Below are positions 49,841-63,252 of a stretch of 64,000 nt of DNA, piece by piece; within the stretch, counting starts at the first letter, position 1; each line of letters opens with the position of its first letter. The position numbers and the translations under genes were made by a program. This stretch comes from Datnioides undecimradiatus. Lineage: Eukaryota > Chordata > Actinopteri > Lobotiformes > Datnioididae. The stretch spans positions 1-64,000 of the forward strand of contig WARS01002890.1 in NCBI GenBank assembly GCA_008933995.1, read 5' to 3'. The notes beneath the pieces were generated by a model, which did no database searches, was not told the origin of the DNA, and was given only the letters and a program-made list of their open reading frames with translations.

Positions 49841-51584
49841 AGGTCGAGTTCACACGCTTCAGTCTGTGGCCACAGATTCATCTGATCTGGAGCGACGTCT
49901 GACAGAAAAGCTCAAACCTGCTGCTGCCAAAACCTGCGAGATGCCACAGTGGAGCGTGGTGCAGAGACAGAAACCCACCGGACCAGTGGAAGCAAATCCA
50001 GCAGAGCGTCAGAGAAGAAAGAAAACAGCCCGGCTGATGAGAGCAGACGTGGTTTCTGCTGAACTGAGGCCGCCGCTCTTAAAAAAGGAAATGAAGAAGA
50101 AGAAAATGCAGAAACTGACCAGTTTCCCTCAAAAACCCCCAAAACACCCGGCAGCCGATGGTGTCATCAAGGACATCGATGGCAACAAGAGAGCAAAATG
50201 CAACGAATCCGAGAAATCACGTGACCAGCGAAGAAGTGACAGTATGACATGAAGCTGACACAAGATTGTAAACAATAACAAAGTGCAGAATGACGCCAAA
50301 GTGGAGAAACAAGAGAAGTGCGACCGAGTCTTCAGTAGTTCAGTGGTTAGCGCTCAGATCATTGACTTAAAGGTGCCCTGTTGAGTAAGAACAAATAAGA
50401 TGTTTATACGGAGCAACTGCAATGCTTAGAATTCAATATAACGCGCTGTTCTGACAGATGTCTCTTCTGTTTGTTCAGCATGTTGGTGCGAAACAGAAGC
50501 ACTGATGAAAGCAGAAAATTCACTATAACATGAAAACAATACGTGCAGAATGAAGACGCAGTGGAGTCTGCTGCAGGAACTGCAGCGTTACGGTAGCATC
50601 GCGCTAATCTGATACAACTGCTGCACAAACCGAGTGCAACAGGTTCTCAGTGCAGGCCCAGACTGCGGGACGTCATCAGATGAGCGTTAGCTTAGCTCAG
50701 GTGTGACTGAGCATTGTTTAAGAAGTGCCCCTCGCTGACATTCAAAATGAAACTGAAGGAATTTTGGATCCTTTCTTCTGCACGTGATGTGGTTAACCAG
50801 CAGGAAACTGAACACCACAAACTCGACTTCTCAAGACGAGTGAGGGTTGTTCGACTCAGCTGACAGCTCGCCACAGGAGTTTCGCAGCAGCCTGCGTGTG
50901 AGGCTCACTTTGTTTACAGTCGTCCTGCCATAGTTTTGGCCGTCAGTCCTGTTGGTTCAGACGCATTTTACTTGTGGCCGCTGATATTCCTCAGACTCCA
51001 GTCTGTCCAAACCATTTATTTGAAGGTGAAACTAAACAGAGAACATACCATACATGAGATAATTGTTTCTGCACAAAGAAGCGGGAACTGGATCAGATTT
51101 AAACCAGGATGCAAGTCTTGCTCAACCTATTGAACTTTTACAGGACCTCTGAGTTATAATTAGACCATTACTGGTTGTTGTAAAGTTATGTTGGTCATCA
51201 GTGATTACAGGCTGGCGCTGGAACTGGAACAGAAACGGTTTGACGGTCAGAGGCAGCAGCTGCAGCTCAGACGTCATGTGATGTTGGGGCTTAATTAACT
51301 GTTTAAAGGCTCTATTTTAATTAGACTGAGTGATTTTTAATGTTGGTTTCTCATGAGTTGATTCAGGCGTGACAGAAGATTTACTGTTTTACTCCTACGC
51401 GGTTTATAAAGATGGATGGCGTGACAGCTGATAAGCTCCGCCCCCTCCGTGTCAGCAGATGTTTCCTGTCATTTATCACGCTGATGTTTGTTCAACAACT
51501 CATCAACTGCTGATGCTATAAAAAGAGGGTGTGGCTAAAGTGGGCGGGACCTCGAGACAGCGGGTCTCAGTCTCAATCACTGCC
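49841..51584. other. intergenic spacer
   Basis: No gene supported. A lysine-rich open frame at 49866-50252 (+) lacks any recognisable domain, and I do not call it. Confidence 0.35.
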
Positions 51585-51633
51585 GATGGCAGCGCTATTG
51601 CAACCTCCTGTTTGTCAAAATAGCGCTGCCATC
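51585..51633. repeat. perfect 15-bp inverted repeat (hairpin)
   Basis: The arms 51585-51599 (gatggcagcgctatt) and 51619-51633 (aatagcgctgccatc) are exact reverse complements around a 19-nt loop. Each arm contains the palindrome AGCGCT. It could be part of a small palindromic repeat element. Confidence 0.8.
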
Positions 51634-51886
51634 TATTTCACTTCCTGTTTGTTGCAGTGGGAGGAAGTGGCGACGTGGCAGCCATCTTCGTCTACAGTCT
51701 ATTATACATTGAGGACTACATCATCGGTACCAACCATCACTGTATGTAACAGTGCAGCCAATCAAGCAGGACATAAATCAGCATATTGCCCTGTCATGAT
51801 TTATTGATGTTGGCAGGAAGAGCGCGTATGCCGGAGTCTTAATTAAAGTCAATTAGTGATGAATCATCCTGCATGAATCATGCATC

Positions 51887-52346
51887 TGTCAGGGTTTTGA
51901 GTTGAGTTCTTCTTCTTTTGTTGTTTCCTGTTTTATTTTGAAAAGTGTTCCCCTTGTGTGTCTCTGTCTACTTCCTGTCCTTGATTAGTCCATTGATCTC
52001 AGCTGTGTCTCGTTTTGCTGCCCTCCCCTGTCTGTTTAAGTTGTGCCATTGCCTTTGTTCTGTGTCGGTTCATTTCCTCTGTTAGCGTCCATGTCTCTAC
52101 CTTGATTCCATGTGCTTGATCACTGAGATTTTGGATTTTTGTTCTTTTGGTTCGTTGACTATTTTTGGATTTATGATTACCATGTTATGTTTGGACTGAC
52201 TCCCTGGATTTCGACCCTGCCTGCCTTGACCATCCGTAAGCCTGGAGCCCTGTCAGCATCCATTAAATAAACTGTTTAAAGACCTTCTGTCCCTTGTCCT
52301 TGCCTGCATCTGGGTCCTGCTCTCACCTTGTAACCAAGCCCTGTCA
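51887..52346 (+). mobile_element. solo LTR, copy 2 (460 bp)
   Basis: Homologous throughout to 22839-23319, in the same orientation. It starts TGTCAGG and ends CCTGTCA (one mismatch to the ideal end). The 5-bp target duplication GCATC flanks it at 51882-51886 and 52347-52351. An internal AATAAA lies at 52266-52271. No retroelement genes are nearby. The different target duplication proves an independent insertion. Confidence 0.8.
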
Positions 52347-52371
52347 GCATCGATTACATTCTAATCTGAGG

Positions 52372-52790
52372 CATGAAGCAGGAGATGCAAAATGATTACA
52401 GAGACACAAAACTACACCAAGACACCAGAACAACAACAAAGAGACACAAAACAACCACAAGGAGACACAAACAGATACAAAGAGACAGTTAAAATCTAAA
52501 AAAGACCCATAACAACCACAAAAAAGCACAAAGAACTACAAAGATGCAAATCAAAAGACACAAAGTTCTGCTAAGAGACATAAAACGAGTATGACGACAC
52601 AAAATCACCCCAGAAGATACAAAACCAGGTCACAAAACTGGACACGAAACCACAACAAAGACACGCAAACAACTACAAAGGGACACACGGACCGGATCAG
52701 AATGTGACAGGAAACAACCATAAAAGGACACAGTGGCTATAAATAGACCCAGAATGACCACAAAGAGACACGAACAGCTGCACACAGATA
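52372..52790. repeat. A-rich degenerate minisatellite
   Basis: Repeated words of the type gagacacaaaacaaccacaa with much drift, about 20 bp per unit. The minus-strand reading frame is an artefact. Confidence 0.75.
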
Positions 52791-52799
52791 AACAGGTTC

Positions 52800-54119
52800 T
52801 GCTGCCACGGCCGTAGCGTTGTGGGTTTGTCTGTGCGTCCTCCTCTTCTCTCTCTCTGCACGCTCAGACTCTTCCTGTTTGTGTTGCCTGAACATTAATG
52901 TGACAGAAAAGTGAAAACAGACAGATTGTTTCTGTGGTCAGACCAGAGTGATTCGGCCTCGCCACGAGGGAACAGATCTGATCTGAGAACGGATACGAGC
53001 GACCAACAAAGGCGAAACAAGACTGTGTTTGCACCTTCTGCCTCGTGCTGCTGCTGCACCCTTAGTGTTATTCACCAAAGCACGAGTATAAACAACAACA
53101 GCAACGACGTCTCCGTGGCGTTCAGTGTCTCAGCTTTGCTGCATCCCTCGCCTCCGTTGCCACGGCTGCAGACTTCAGGTGTCACCGTCAATCAGGCTAC
53201 GACCTCAGATCAGATGACATGACTTTAACTACATCTGTCTAAAAATCCCGGTTTGACTTGTTGCGTTGTGCATTTCTTTGTTTTTCAAAACAATAAAGGC
53301 GTTGCCTAGATAAGCAAACCTTCTTCTCAAAACACACCTTTATCGCCTCGCCTTCCTGTAATCCTCCTTTCCTCCTTCATCATTTTACATCTGTTACATC
53401 CACGTTTTACTTACTCTTACTCTTTTAATATTAAGGACTATGTGGTTTTCTATATTTAATGTCATGTTGCAAGAAGCACAGCCATATAAATGATCATTTT
53501 AATGTTAATGAAGAAAGGAAAACAGCTGTGGCACCAACAAATATCTCACGTCAGGTACCAGAATCAGGTCTGAACGGCAAAAAAACTTGATAGTTGCATC
53601 TTTTGGAGGTTTGTTGTTTTATGTTTGCGTGCTTACTGGCGCTGGATGTGTTGACAGGACGTGCATCGAAATCCCACCAAAGACAAATGCAGGTCACCAC
53701 CACAAACCCAGTTTCACCTCAAACAACCACAAACATCCAAACGCGCTGTGAGATGCACCGGCGCAACGTTAAACCACAACGACAGTTTAGACAAGAGGCG
53801 GACACAGAAATGAAACAAAACAGCAGAAAGATGTTTTCAGCTGAAACAGGAGAAGGTTTGACGAGATTCAACCACCGGCGCAGCTTCAGCCTTTGTAGTG
53901 GTGGACAGAAGAACTGAACACTTCCTGTCCTGAACCACCTCACTTCCTGTCCTGAACCGTTTCATCTTTCTCCCAGCGACAAACAAGCAGCAGATGTTTG
54001 CTTTCTGCTCAAAATCCATCCGTCGTTTCCTCAACGGGTTTCACCAAGTTATCACGTTCTGAGTTTTCACTTTGCAAAGGGAAAGAGAAAGCTTTGTCGT
54101 AATGAGGCGATGAGTTTGC
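52800..54119. other. intergenic spacer
   Basis: No gene recognised. Short open frames lack domains. Confidence 0.35.
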
Positions 54120-54890
54120 ATGATGTGATGAAACAATGAAATTGTCTGGTTATAAAGTAAAAAATGTCTTCAAGCAAAACAAAAATATTTTGTTATAACG
54201 TAAAAATAACTTTTATAATGTGAAAACATCTTGTTAAAACATAAAAATAACGTGTTAAAATATGAAAATACAGCGTTATAATATGAAATAATATGTTATA
54301 AGATTAAACATTATTCAATATATCAGGAAAAATCTTTTTTACATTAAAATTTCTTGTTTTTACTGTAGAAATCTCTTCATACAACACAAAAATGTGCAGT
54401 CATCATTTAAAAATATCATGGTGTTTGGAAAAACAATGCTCTCATCACGGTAAAACTATTTCAATATGACATGAAAACATCTTGATATGACGTGAACTAT
54501 ATGAACTTGTTCTAACAGTAAAACATGTTTCATCAAACATCTTGTTATTATGAGAAAATATCTATTTATAATTTAAAAGTTCAGCAGGAAAATGTTTGAT
54601 TTTATAAAAAAGATAAATGGTACATTGTTACTGTTTCTTGTAATGAGCTGATGCACGTGTAGTAAAACTAAAATACATAACAAAAACAATAAACTGCTGC
54701 AACAAAACAAGCTTCTTTATAAACCGTGATAAGTTTGTTTGTCAATGTAACGTCATAAAATACATAAATAACATAAATAAATAAATATGCTTTGCGTTGT
54801 TTTAACAAGATAAATTCAGTTCGTGACATGATTTGTTATAATATGAATTATGTTGTTATGATGTGGGGAAACAACAACAAATAAATAAAC
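54120..54890. repeat. AT-rich degenerate minisatellite
   Basis: Recurring words such as cttgttataa, acgtaaaaat and atgtgaaaacat, spaced roughly 20-30 bp apart and heavily drifted. Confidence 0.6.
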
Positions 54891-55104
54891 TATAACTGAA
54901 CCTGTGCGCTGACGGGGTCGTGAGGTGATGCCTTCAGGTACAAAACGAAATCTCACACCTGTGTTTGTCCTGCAGATGAATAATGTTGAACGGAGTCGGC
55001 AGAACGTCCTGGCGTCTTACCTGCGGCTGTTGGACGGATGTCACGGCTGCTTCAGGCTCAGCGGTCGGACCCAGAAGTGAGGACGCGTCCTCATGAAGCG
55101 TGCA

Positions 55105-55508
55105 TGTGTGTGTGTGTGTGTGTGTGTTCATTCACGATAACCACCACCACCACCACCACCACCCCCCCACCCCCCCACCCCCACGTCACTGCTGCTTTAA
55201 GTGGGTTTATTGCCAAAAGCTGGATGTGTGTGTGTGTCTGTGTGTCTTCTCTCTCTCACCCACTCACACACACACACACACACTCACACACACACACACA
55301 CACTCACACACACACACCAGACTCAGACCCTTCCTCTTTCTGTGTCATGTGTCTCCGTCTTCCTGTCTGCCTGCTTCTCTTTTTCTCACGAAGCCGCGCT
55401 CACTTTGCCTCCCCTTCATTTATGTGACACACACACACACAGATAAACACACACAGAGAGATAAACACACACACAGATAAACACACTCCCACAGATAAAC
55501 ACACGCAG
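55105..55508. repeat. cluster of simple repeats: (GT)n, (CCA)n, (CA)n, cacaca-gata
   Basis: A GT run (55105-55127) is followed by CCA and C-tract DNA (55140-55185), CA runs with CT interruptions (55264-55318), and a short acaga/taaacacac repeat (55428-55508). Confidence 0.85.
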
Positions 55509-56205
55509 AGTGGACATCTTCCATGAATCAGCTGAGAGTTATTACTCTCCCCCGCAGCCTCCCCGGCCTCTGACCCCGCGTTAGTGCGGACCGTCCTCAT
55601 TGTTCCAGCGGTAAAGCTCGTGAGAGTGCCCCGCTGTGCCGCGCGCTGCACGCTGCACGTTACATGTGTTCAGATTTAGATATGATCTTCCTCCCCACAT
55701 GATGAAACTCACGTCATGAACCCGCCGTCGTTTACGTTGAACAGGCCACAAAAGACGCAGCTCCGTCCTCTGAAGTTACAATAATGCAAGTTATTCACAG
55801 ATCAGTGATAAAAGTCAAAGGTTTTGCTCTTTAAATCCCGGCTGCTCCATCCGCGGTTCAGCTTTTTGGACAATTCGACATAAATGTGCGGGTCAAACTT
55901 CAGCCTGGCTGAATTTTCAGCCTCCGGAAGTGAAAGTTCAGAGAAACATCATCAGATATTTTTAATCTTCTTTGGTATTATTTATTATTTTCATTCCCTC
56001 CTGCTCTGTTAAGTGTCTCAAAGTGCGACCACTTCCTCCTTCTCATCGCCCCGTCGGCCAATCGGGTCGCTCCCTCGCCCCGGCTCGCGACCTCCTCACA
56101 ATGTCGCAACAGGTCACGGCAGAAATATCCCGATGGCATCATCAAGAGAGGTTATTTGGCAAAAACACGCTGCAGTCCACAACTTCTGCACACACACGAT
56201 CTGTG

Positions 56206-56236
<31 letters not shown>

Positions 56237-57012
56237 ACATGCATTTAATGTACACGCGTGTAATTCTGCATTTCTCTTTCAGCTCTTGTTGCCGACGTGC
56301 AGCCGAACACAGGGGTTAATCTCACTCACGCACCTCAGGGTGAGCTGTTTCATCACAACACGAATCATGTGCGTATAAACCACAATCCACCGGGCTCCTC
56401 TCTGCCGCCCGGTTCACTGCAGCTTATTTTCGAAGTTAATGACGGTAATGATTGATATTTTTAAAAGAAAGCCATAGAAACATTTCACATTGGCTTTAAA
56501 AGAGCTCAGATTTCCCTGCTCCAGGCCTGAAAACTACACACTTACACACGACTGCAATTAAAATGCATCCTGCCTGTTTTACTGTTCTTACTCTTATTCT
56601 TTTACATCTTTTTTATGTGAATTGTGCTCTTTTTAATGCATTTTATCTTCATTTTACTTTTATTATCCAGCAGCTTTTGTGTATCGTCCTGTTTTCCATA
56701 ATTAACGCGTCTCATCTCGGTTTGAATGTTCGTTGTGTGTCTTTATATGTGAAGCACGTCCAACACTGAGCTGCGTTTCTCGTTTAAACTGTGCCAAACA
56801 AATAAAGTTCACCATCTTCCTCTGCAGGCGTCGCTGCACCAGATCATGTGGGCATTTGTATTATTGGCATTGAATGATGCGTTCAGTGTCCCAATATTTC
56901 TTAGATGTAAACTGCAGTCATCTCACATTGTGGCAGCTGTGCAGTGTAAATGCAGACGAAGTGTCCGCTCAGCAGCCAGTAAGTCTCCAAATGCTGCACC
57001 CTGGTGGCTCAG

Positions 57013-57053
<41 letters not shown>

Positions 57054-58662
57054 GCATCTCCGTCTGGTTCTGCCGCCCGCTGCCCTCTAGTGGCGCGCAC
57101 GAGTCGTTTCAGTCTGATTCCTCAGATATGGGAACCTTAAATCTCAGCAGCGTGCAAGGAAACAAGTGTGCACTGATGAAACTGAAGGAATCAGCTTCAG
57201 CGAACGATCAATAACCCGATAACCTGTCTGCATGAGCCGCTGACAGTGGCAGGATGTAGTTAATGACACTGACTGAGGAGCTGCACCGACGCACAGCTGA
57301 GTATTTCCATTGCATACTCACTGTCGCTGTGCTTCATCAGCTAACACAAGTTTCCCTTTAATGCATTACTTCACTCACTGCATCTGAGCTCCACCTGCAG
57401 CAGCTCAAACATCTAATCAGGTCATATTTAGTAACGACGCCACAGGAAATGTTCGTGTTCATGTGTTTCTGACAAAATAAAATCTCGAACATCATCAATT
57501 TACCGGACAGAACTCCTTCTCTGGGATTTTAAATTCATAAAATTACCAAAAAAAAAAACAAACCTTAAAATCTCTGAAACATTATTTTTCATCACAGAAT
57601 GACACAACGTCACTCTGATCAGGTTATGTTTATAATGATTTGGTGATTCTGGGCTAAAGCCCTCAGTGTTGTGATTAGATTCATTAGTGCCATCTCATTT
57701 TGTTTAAAGACTTTTATTTTGTAGCATTTTTTACTTTAATCTTGGAAAAATTACTATTAAAAAATGAAAAACTATTAATCTCTTGAATATTTCAGCTCCT
57801 TCTCATGAATGTGTGTTTGTTGCTTGTGAATTTTCCACTTTAATCTCAGAGATTTATGACTTTAACTTTTTATTATTAGTTAGTATTTAATGTAAAACCT
57901 TTTAAATACGCCAATTAGCATGTTAGCCCGCTACGCTAACACAGTGAACACATTATTCCACAAGTGCAGCTGTTAGCATGTCTGCAGCCCCCTACAAAAT
58001 ACCAGTTAATTTAATTTAATTTAATTTAATTTAAAAACACTGCAGACAATGTTTCCCACTTTGTTTCGTGTTTGACGGATAAACGAAAACCATTTCTCGA
58101 ACACAGCGGTGGAGATTTCACCACACACACACACAATCTCGGCGTTTTGAAACACACACTTCATCACTTCCCTGTTTTGAGGTTTTCTTTCCTCTTTCAG
58201 CGCGGAAACACTCGGACGTCGGCTTTGGGTGAGCTGCTCGGCATCGTTTGACAGGTAAAGATGCTGAATATGAATCCATGTGTCGTCTAAAATCACAGAA
58301 TACTTTACTGAATCAGTGAAAATATTTAATTTTTTCCAAAATTACTATTTGTTTAACTTCACTATTTCCTCATAACAGATATTTAATGTTGATTTAAGGC
58401 GGGATGTATTTCAAAAATGAAAAAAATGCTGTTTGGGGGGAAATAAGTTGCTTTTTGGCATCTTATTCCTAAAATGTGAACATAATCTCAATCTGACTTT
58501 GATTTCTAACTTCCTGCAGTTTGATGAAAGACAGCGTGCACATCAGAGTTTTACTTTAAGCGCTTTTTGTAACGTGCTAACTTTGCATCCAACGATTTAT
58601 TCACTTTGTTGAAATGTCTAATTCTTCACCTTTGTTCAGTCCGCTCCAGTTGTCCAGCAGAG
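55509..58662. other. intergenic region upstream of the Siglec-like gene
   Basis: No coding gene recognised. It contains GT microsatellites at about 56207-56236 and 57014-57052 and a (TTTAA)n run at about 58008-58034. A tttgttcag acceptor-like site at 58632-58640, before the ATG of the Siglec-like gene, suggests an upstream noncoding exon. Confidence 0.4.
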
Positions 58663-61600
58663 ATGGGTGTTGGTCCACCGGTTGTGGCTTTGCTCATCAC
58701 TCTGATGCAAGGTCAGCAGTTCCCCGCTTGCGCAGGAAATAGATGTATAAATAGGAAACAGAGCCGCCTGTGATAACGTCAGAATATCTGGAATGTTCTT
58801 CTGGTTCAGTGAGCTTTGCAGTTCTGCCTCCTCATCCAGAGAAACCACTTTGCTCTTCCAGGTGTGTTTTGTAAAACCTGGGACATTTCGCTGCCTCAAA
58901 GCATCGTGGGCGTCAGCGGCTCCTGCGTCACCATCCGGTGTCGTTTCGAGGTCCCAAACGATCAGGAAGAAAACGTGCGAAACTGCTCGGGCCGCGGTTT
59001 CTGGAGGAAAGGAAGTCCCTCTGGTCCTCTTGTCCTCGGTGCACGCAGCTCTCTCGCCTTACAGGTACATGCATCATGAGTATCATGTAAGTTGGTTGTG
59101 AAGCAGCACTCTGGGCTCTGGATCCTACACATTTAAAGGTGCAGACACATCTCTACAATAAAACAACAGGCTGGTCCTAAAAGGTCGGTTAGGATCTGAG
59201 ATGAGCAGCAGCGTGACTGCAATGACACTGAATATGCACCGAGTTTGTCGCTGCATCGACGCCCTGCAGAACCGACGCACGTCTTCACACCATCCCTGAT
59301 CCAAAGTCATCATTTCAGTTCATGAACATGCACCGCAGCTTGCGTCTGGCCCGAGGTGTAGCAGGCGGCTGGTTGCACGCTGCAGGTTAAAGTTGCACGT
59401 ATTTTAAAACTCAGCCGCACAGAGTAACCGCGTGTAATCAAATATATTATATATAAATTGATTTATTACTCATATGTTCTTCACAGCCATCCATTATGAT
59501 GAACTCTGCTTGTTGACTGATGCAGGTAGCGTCTGATTGGTCGATTTTGTGCATAGTGAAACGTTAAAGTGAAGTTTTGTGCTATCTGCTCTTTCAGGGG
59601 AGAATAATCGGGGACTTAACGAAGAAGAACTGCACGACAGTGATCGACAGCTTCCCGCAGGGTCACAGCGGCTTGTTCTTCTTCAGGCTGGACTGTTCGG
59701 AAAGCCTCAGGTTCACCTTCACAAACGGGCTCAACATCACGGCGCAGCCAGGTGCGGATGGAGGAAGAGCTCAGAGCGGCCGAAGTCCCTCTGTTTCAAA
59801 TAAAAACACGATGAAGCGGTGACGATTCAGTCATTAAATCAGGATCAGGGTTTGGATGTTTGAGCATTTTAAGAATCTTAAATTAAGCCACATCTGGGTT
59901 TTTGCTAAAGGAAGCTGGTGTGTTGCTAAGCTAAGCTAGCTGAGTAAATAACTGGGCTTTACTGGTGCAACACATGCTGCAGCAGCTTCTCCATCCTGCT
60001 ACAAGCAGCTGTGATTGGCTGGAAGGAGGTCACATGTCGTCATCTCGATCTCGTCTGCAGAGGAAGCGAGCAAAACAACTTTTAACTGCACGCATTTAAA
60101 AAAACGACACGAGTCCTGACCGTGTGCATCAGCTTTTAGGTTTCCATGGAAACAGTTTCCTTGGTCATCGATGCTACTTGCATCGTTTCACTGTTTCATC
60201 ACCGTGCAACATGTTTTTCAGGCGAACCGGTGGCCGGCGTTTCCTTGTTTTGCTTTTGTTTTGTCGATGTTAAAAACGTTTCCTGCTGCTGCAGTGTGTT
60301 GACCCCTCAGGGCCACCGTATTTCCAGAATCCAAACCAACCAACAAGCTGCTGCTGGTGTGTAATCAACCTGCATCTCTAACATCCTGTGTTTCCTCCTC
60401 CACAGGCGCGCCTCCTCCCCTGCTCGCCCCCGTGGCTCCGGTGTCTGAGGGAGCGCAGGTGAGGCTGCGCTGTTCGGTCCCAGTGCCCTGCTCCACCCTG
60501 CCCCCCTCCATCGCCTGGCACCCCCTGGACGGCACCCAGCAGGAGCAGACACTGCTCCAGCAGGTGAAGTTTCCCCGAAACAGCCGCTCGCTGTGCAAAC
60601 AAATAAGTAAAATACTTCCCCTCTGATACGTTTACAATCCACTTTTCAGCTGTAGTCACAGGTTTTCCCATTAAAACGTCCACAATATAAAGATACGATG
60701 CATTATTATTGATCAAACAACCCAAAGTTATATTAAAATGAGCTCACGAGTCGTAATAACAAAGGAATAATATGACACAAATAGATTTTATTAATCTGCA
60801 CACTCAATAATTTTATTTATATACATGTTTCTGAAACTTATTTAAATTAATTTTAGTTTTCCTGTTTTGTTTTTTTTAGTTAATTCTGATTAAACTCCTC
60901 AGTTCAGCAGATGTTAAATTAAAAAAGCGTCACTCTGTTTGTTTTTATTTCCTCTTCCTCTTCCAGAATAAGGGCAGGCAGACGATCATGACGTCCACGC
61001 TGACCTTCGTCGCCGCGGCCGCTCATCACAACCAGACCATCACCTGCTCTGTGTCCCAGCCGCTGGCAGGAGGGGGCGTCGCGGGGGCGTCAGCATCGAC
61101 TCAGAGACTCCACGTCCTGTGTGAGACGCGCTGCAGCGACCTCTGCCTGACAGCTGGTTTACAGACTGATACAGCTGCTTCTCAGTTTAACATGTCACAT
61201 AAAACACAGGAGCTTATGAAATAAAACAAATTTGCTTTTTTAAAAAAACTAATGATCTTGAAAGCAGGAGTTTGACTTGCAGTGGAGGATCGGTGCTGCA
61301 CGTGAGATCTGAACCATCTGAAAATGAGTCTCAGAGCAGGTCGATAAATAATAAAGTGCTCATGCAACCCCGCTTACAGCTGGTATTAAAATATGATCCA
61401 TATCAGGAATAAAACATGATGATTCAGTCATTTGCAGGAGCTGCTAATGCAATCCATGCATACAAAGCGCTGGCATCGGTGCACAACGTGACACTTTCAG
61501 CTAACGCGAAATATAAAACATACAGTTATTATAATACTTTGTGTCATGAAGGTGATAAAATATGTTTAATTCAACAGAAATGTGTGCGAAACAAGTGAGC

Positions 61601-63252
61601 GTGCAGCTGGTCCTGCAACACACGAGGAAAACTCAAAATTAAAAGTTCATATATTACACATGCCGAATTAACAGCAGAGGGTGAGTGAATGAGTATCTGT
61701 TGTAAACAGTGTTTAGCAGAGTTTAGAAAGTTTCCCTCAACTCAAAAATGCTTAAAACTCAGATTTTTTAAATGAAGTCTGGTGCAGAGAACAGGAGGAG
61801 AACAGATGCACGTTGCAGACACCAGGTGTAAACAATCAGGTTGTTCATTGACCAGAAGATGCGTCCAAACACAGATTTGAATACCAGGTGTGAATGAGGC
61901 GAGGCGCACGCTGTGGACCGGCGGAGGAACCGCAGATCAAAACATCTTCGCTAAATAAGTAGAAGAAGAAAAGCTTAAAGGAACTGATTCTGCCGGAGAG
62001 TTTGGACGCTGAGCAGCTGGATCATATCCAGGTAGTGACGGCGGATTGATTCACCGACAGTTCGGCTCTTCCTCCTTCCCGCTTCATGACGAAACTGTGA
62101 TGCTGAGTTACTGATCGCAGCAGAGGGAGGTCCGACGTGTCCCAACACGACTGCGTCTGACTCACTGCAGGGGATTTTCACGGTTTTTCTGCACCGATGG
62201 AAGTTTTTCTTTAACCTGTCGCCGCCTGAAGAGCTGAACTTGTCCTAACTTGGAGTTGACGGCAGTGCAATGAGGCGCTGAAGCGGTCGGCTGCACGTGT
62301 CACACAAGCCGCCATTGTTTGTGGCAGCTGTGGAGGAAGTACTCGGATACTCTGTTCACTCGAGCGAAATGTGCAAAAGCGTTAAAATAAACACGAAGCA
62401 CCGACGTTCGTGAACTGACTAATCATTAATTAACTGGGTTTTAATCGACATGCAGCACTTTGTTGAACACCTGGAAGATGTTTTTGCAGCTTTAACCTAA
62501 AATGTGATATCTCTGTCCTCAGACGCTCCTAAATCCACCGTGGCAACGCTCAGCACGCGTGGTCCAGTTCCTGAGGGCGACACCGTGACGTTTACGTGTT
62601 CGAGTGACGCCAACCCCCCCGCGAGCCTCTACTCCTGGTACAGAGCCAACACTGGACAGGTCGGTATACTGGCTGATGTGTTTGTGTAGCTGCTTAGTTT
62701 TAATGTTAATGTGGCCAAAAGTATGTGGACAATGATCTTCAGATGCATTTTGTGGATTCCCAGTTTGAGTTCAGGTCTCTAAACGCAACATAATGCAACT
62801 GCTTTAACCCGAAGCAGCAGCTCCACAGCGGCGAGGACTGAGTGAAGCTTTACGGCTCAACGCGCCTCCGACTGTGACTCCTTGGTCGTAACTTGAAAAA
62901 TGAGGCAGTTCATTAACGCCTCCACCTCACCGCAGCACGATGGATTTCATTGTCGCTGCAGGACTCGAAGCTCGAGTTCAGAGGTTCAGTCCTCAACCAC
63001 CGACTCCAGCTCGCTGAATTGTTACTGTGGTGCGTTCAGGGACACCAGAAACAGTTGGGAAATGCTATTTACGTCACTTTCTCCAGATGATTTATCACCT
63101 CTGCTCATCACAGCTGGTGAAAGTAGGCGAAGGAGATGTGCTGGTCCTGAGGGTCAGTCAGTGGCACACCGGGGCGTATCTGTGTGAAGCTCAAACCAAG
63201 AGGGGGTCTCAGAGGTCCAGACCGGTGTCTCTGGAGGTCAGCGCCACGACAG
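58663..63252 (+). CDS. Siglec-like immunoglobulin-superfamily receptor (partial, 7 exons seen)
   Basis: Coding exons: 58663-58711 (signal peptide start), 58862-59064, 59598-59751, 60406-60563, 60967-61120, 62523-62659 and 63114-63252, with all phases consistent. Exons 2-3 encode one V-set domain (CRF...W...GHSGLFFFRLDC). The Arg in FFFRLD sits where sialic-acid-binding lectins carry their essential arginine. Exons 4-5 encode a second Ig domain (VRLRCSV, ITCSV). Exons 6-7 encode a third (VTFTCSS, SWYRAN, TGAYLCEA). The likely family is Siglec/CD22/MAG-type cell-surface lectins. Each Ig domain is split over two exons, which is unlike mammalian Siglecs. No transmembrane or cytoplasmic exon is visible by 64000, so the gene continues or is incomplete. 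The ATG is chosen for the hydrophobic leader VVALLITLMQG. Confidence 0.8.
62713..62800. repeat. possible DNA-transposon fragment in intron 6
   Basis: The words ggccaaaagtatgtggaca resemble the ends of a DNA-transposon family widespread in fish. Only a fragment is present. This is recognition from memory, not shown by the sequence. Confidence 0.35.

Noticed and set aside
49866..50252. Lysine-rich 128-codon open frame
   Set aside because: No recognisable domain, no splice partners, and composition resembling ordinary spacer. It lies next to a dispersed repeat.
22839..52346. A single 29-kb LTR retrotransposon bounded by the two LTRs
   Set aside because: The two LTRs have different target-site duplications, and the interval holds a host gene pair partner and a GPCR, with no gag/pol. 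They are independent solo LTRs.
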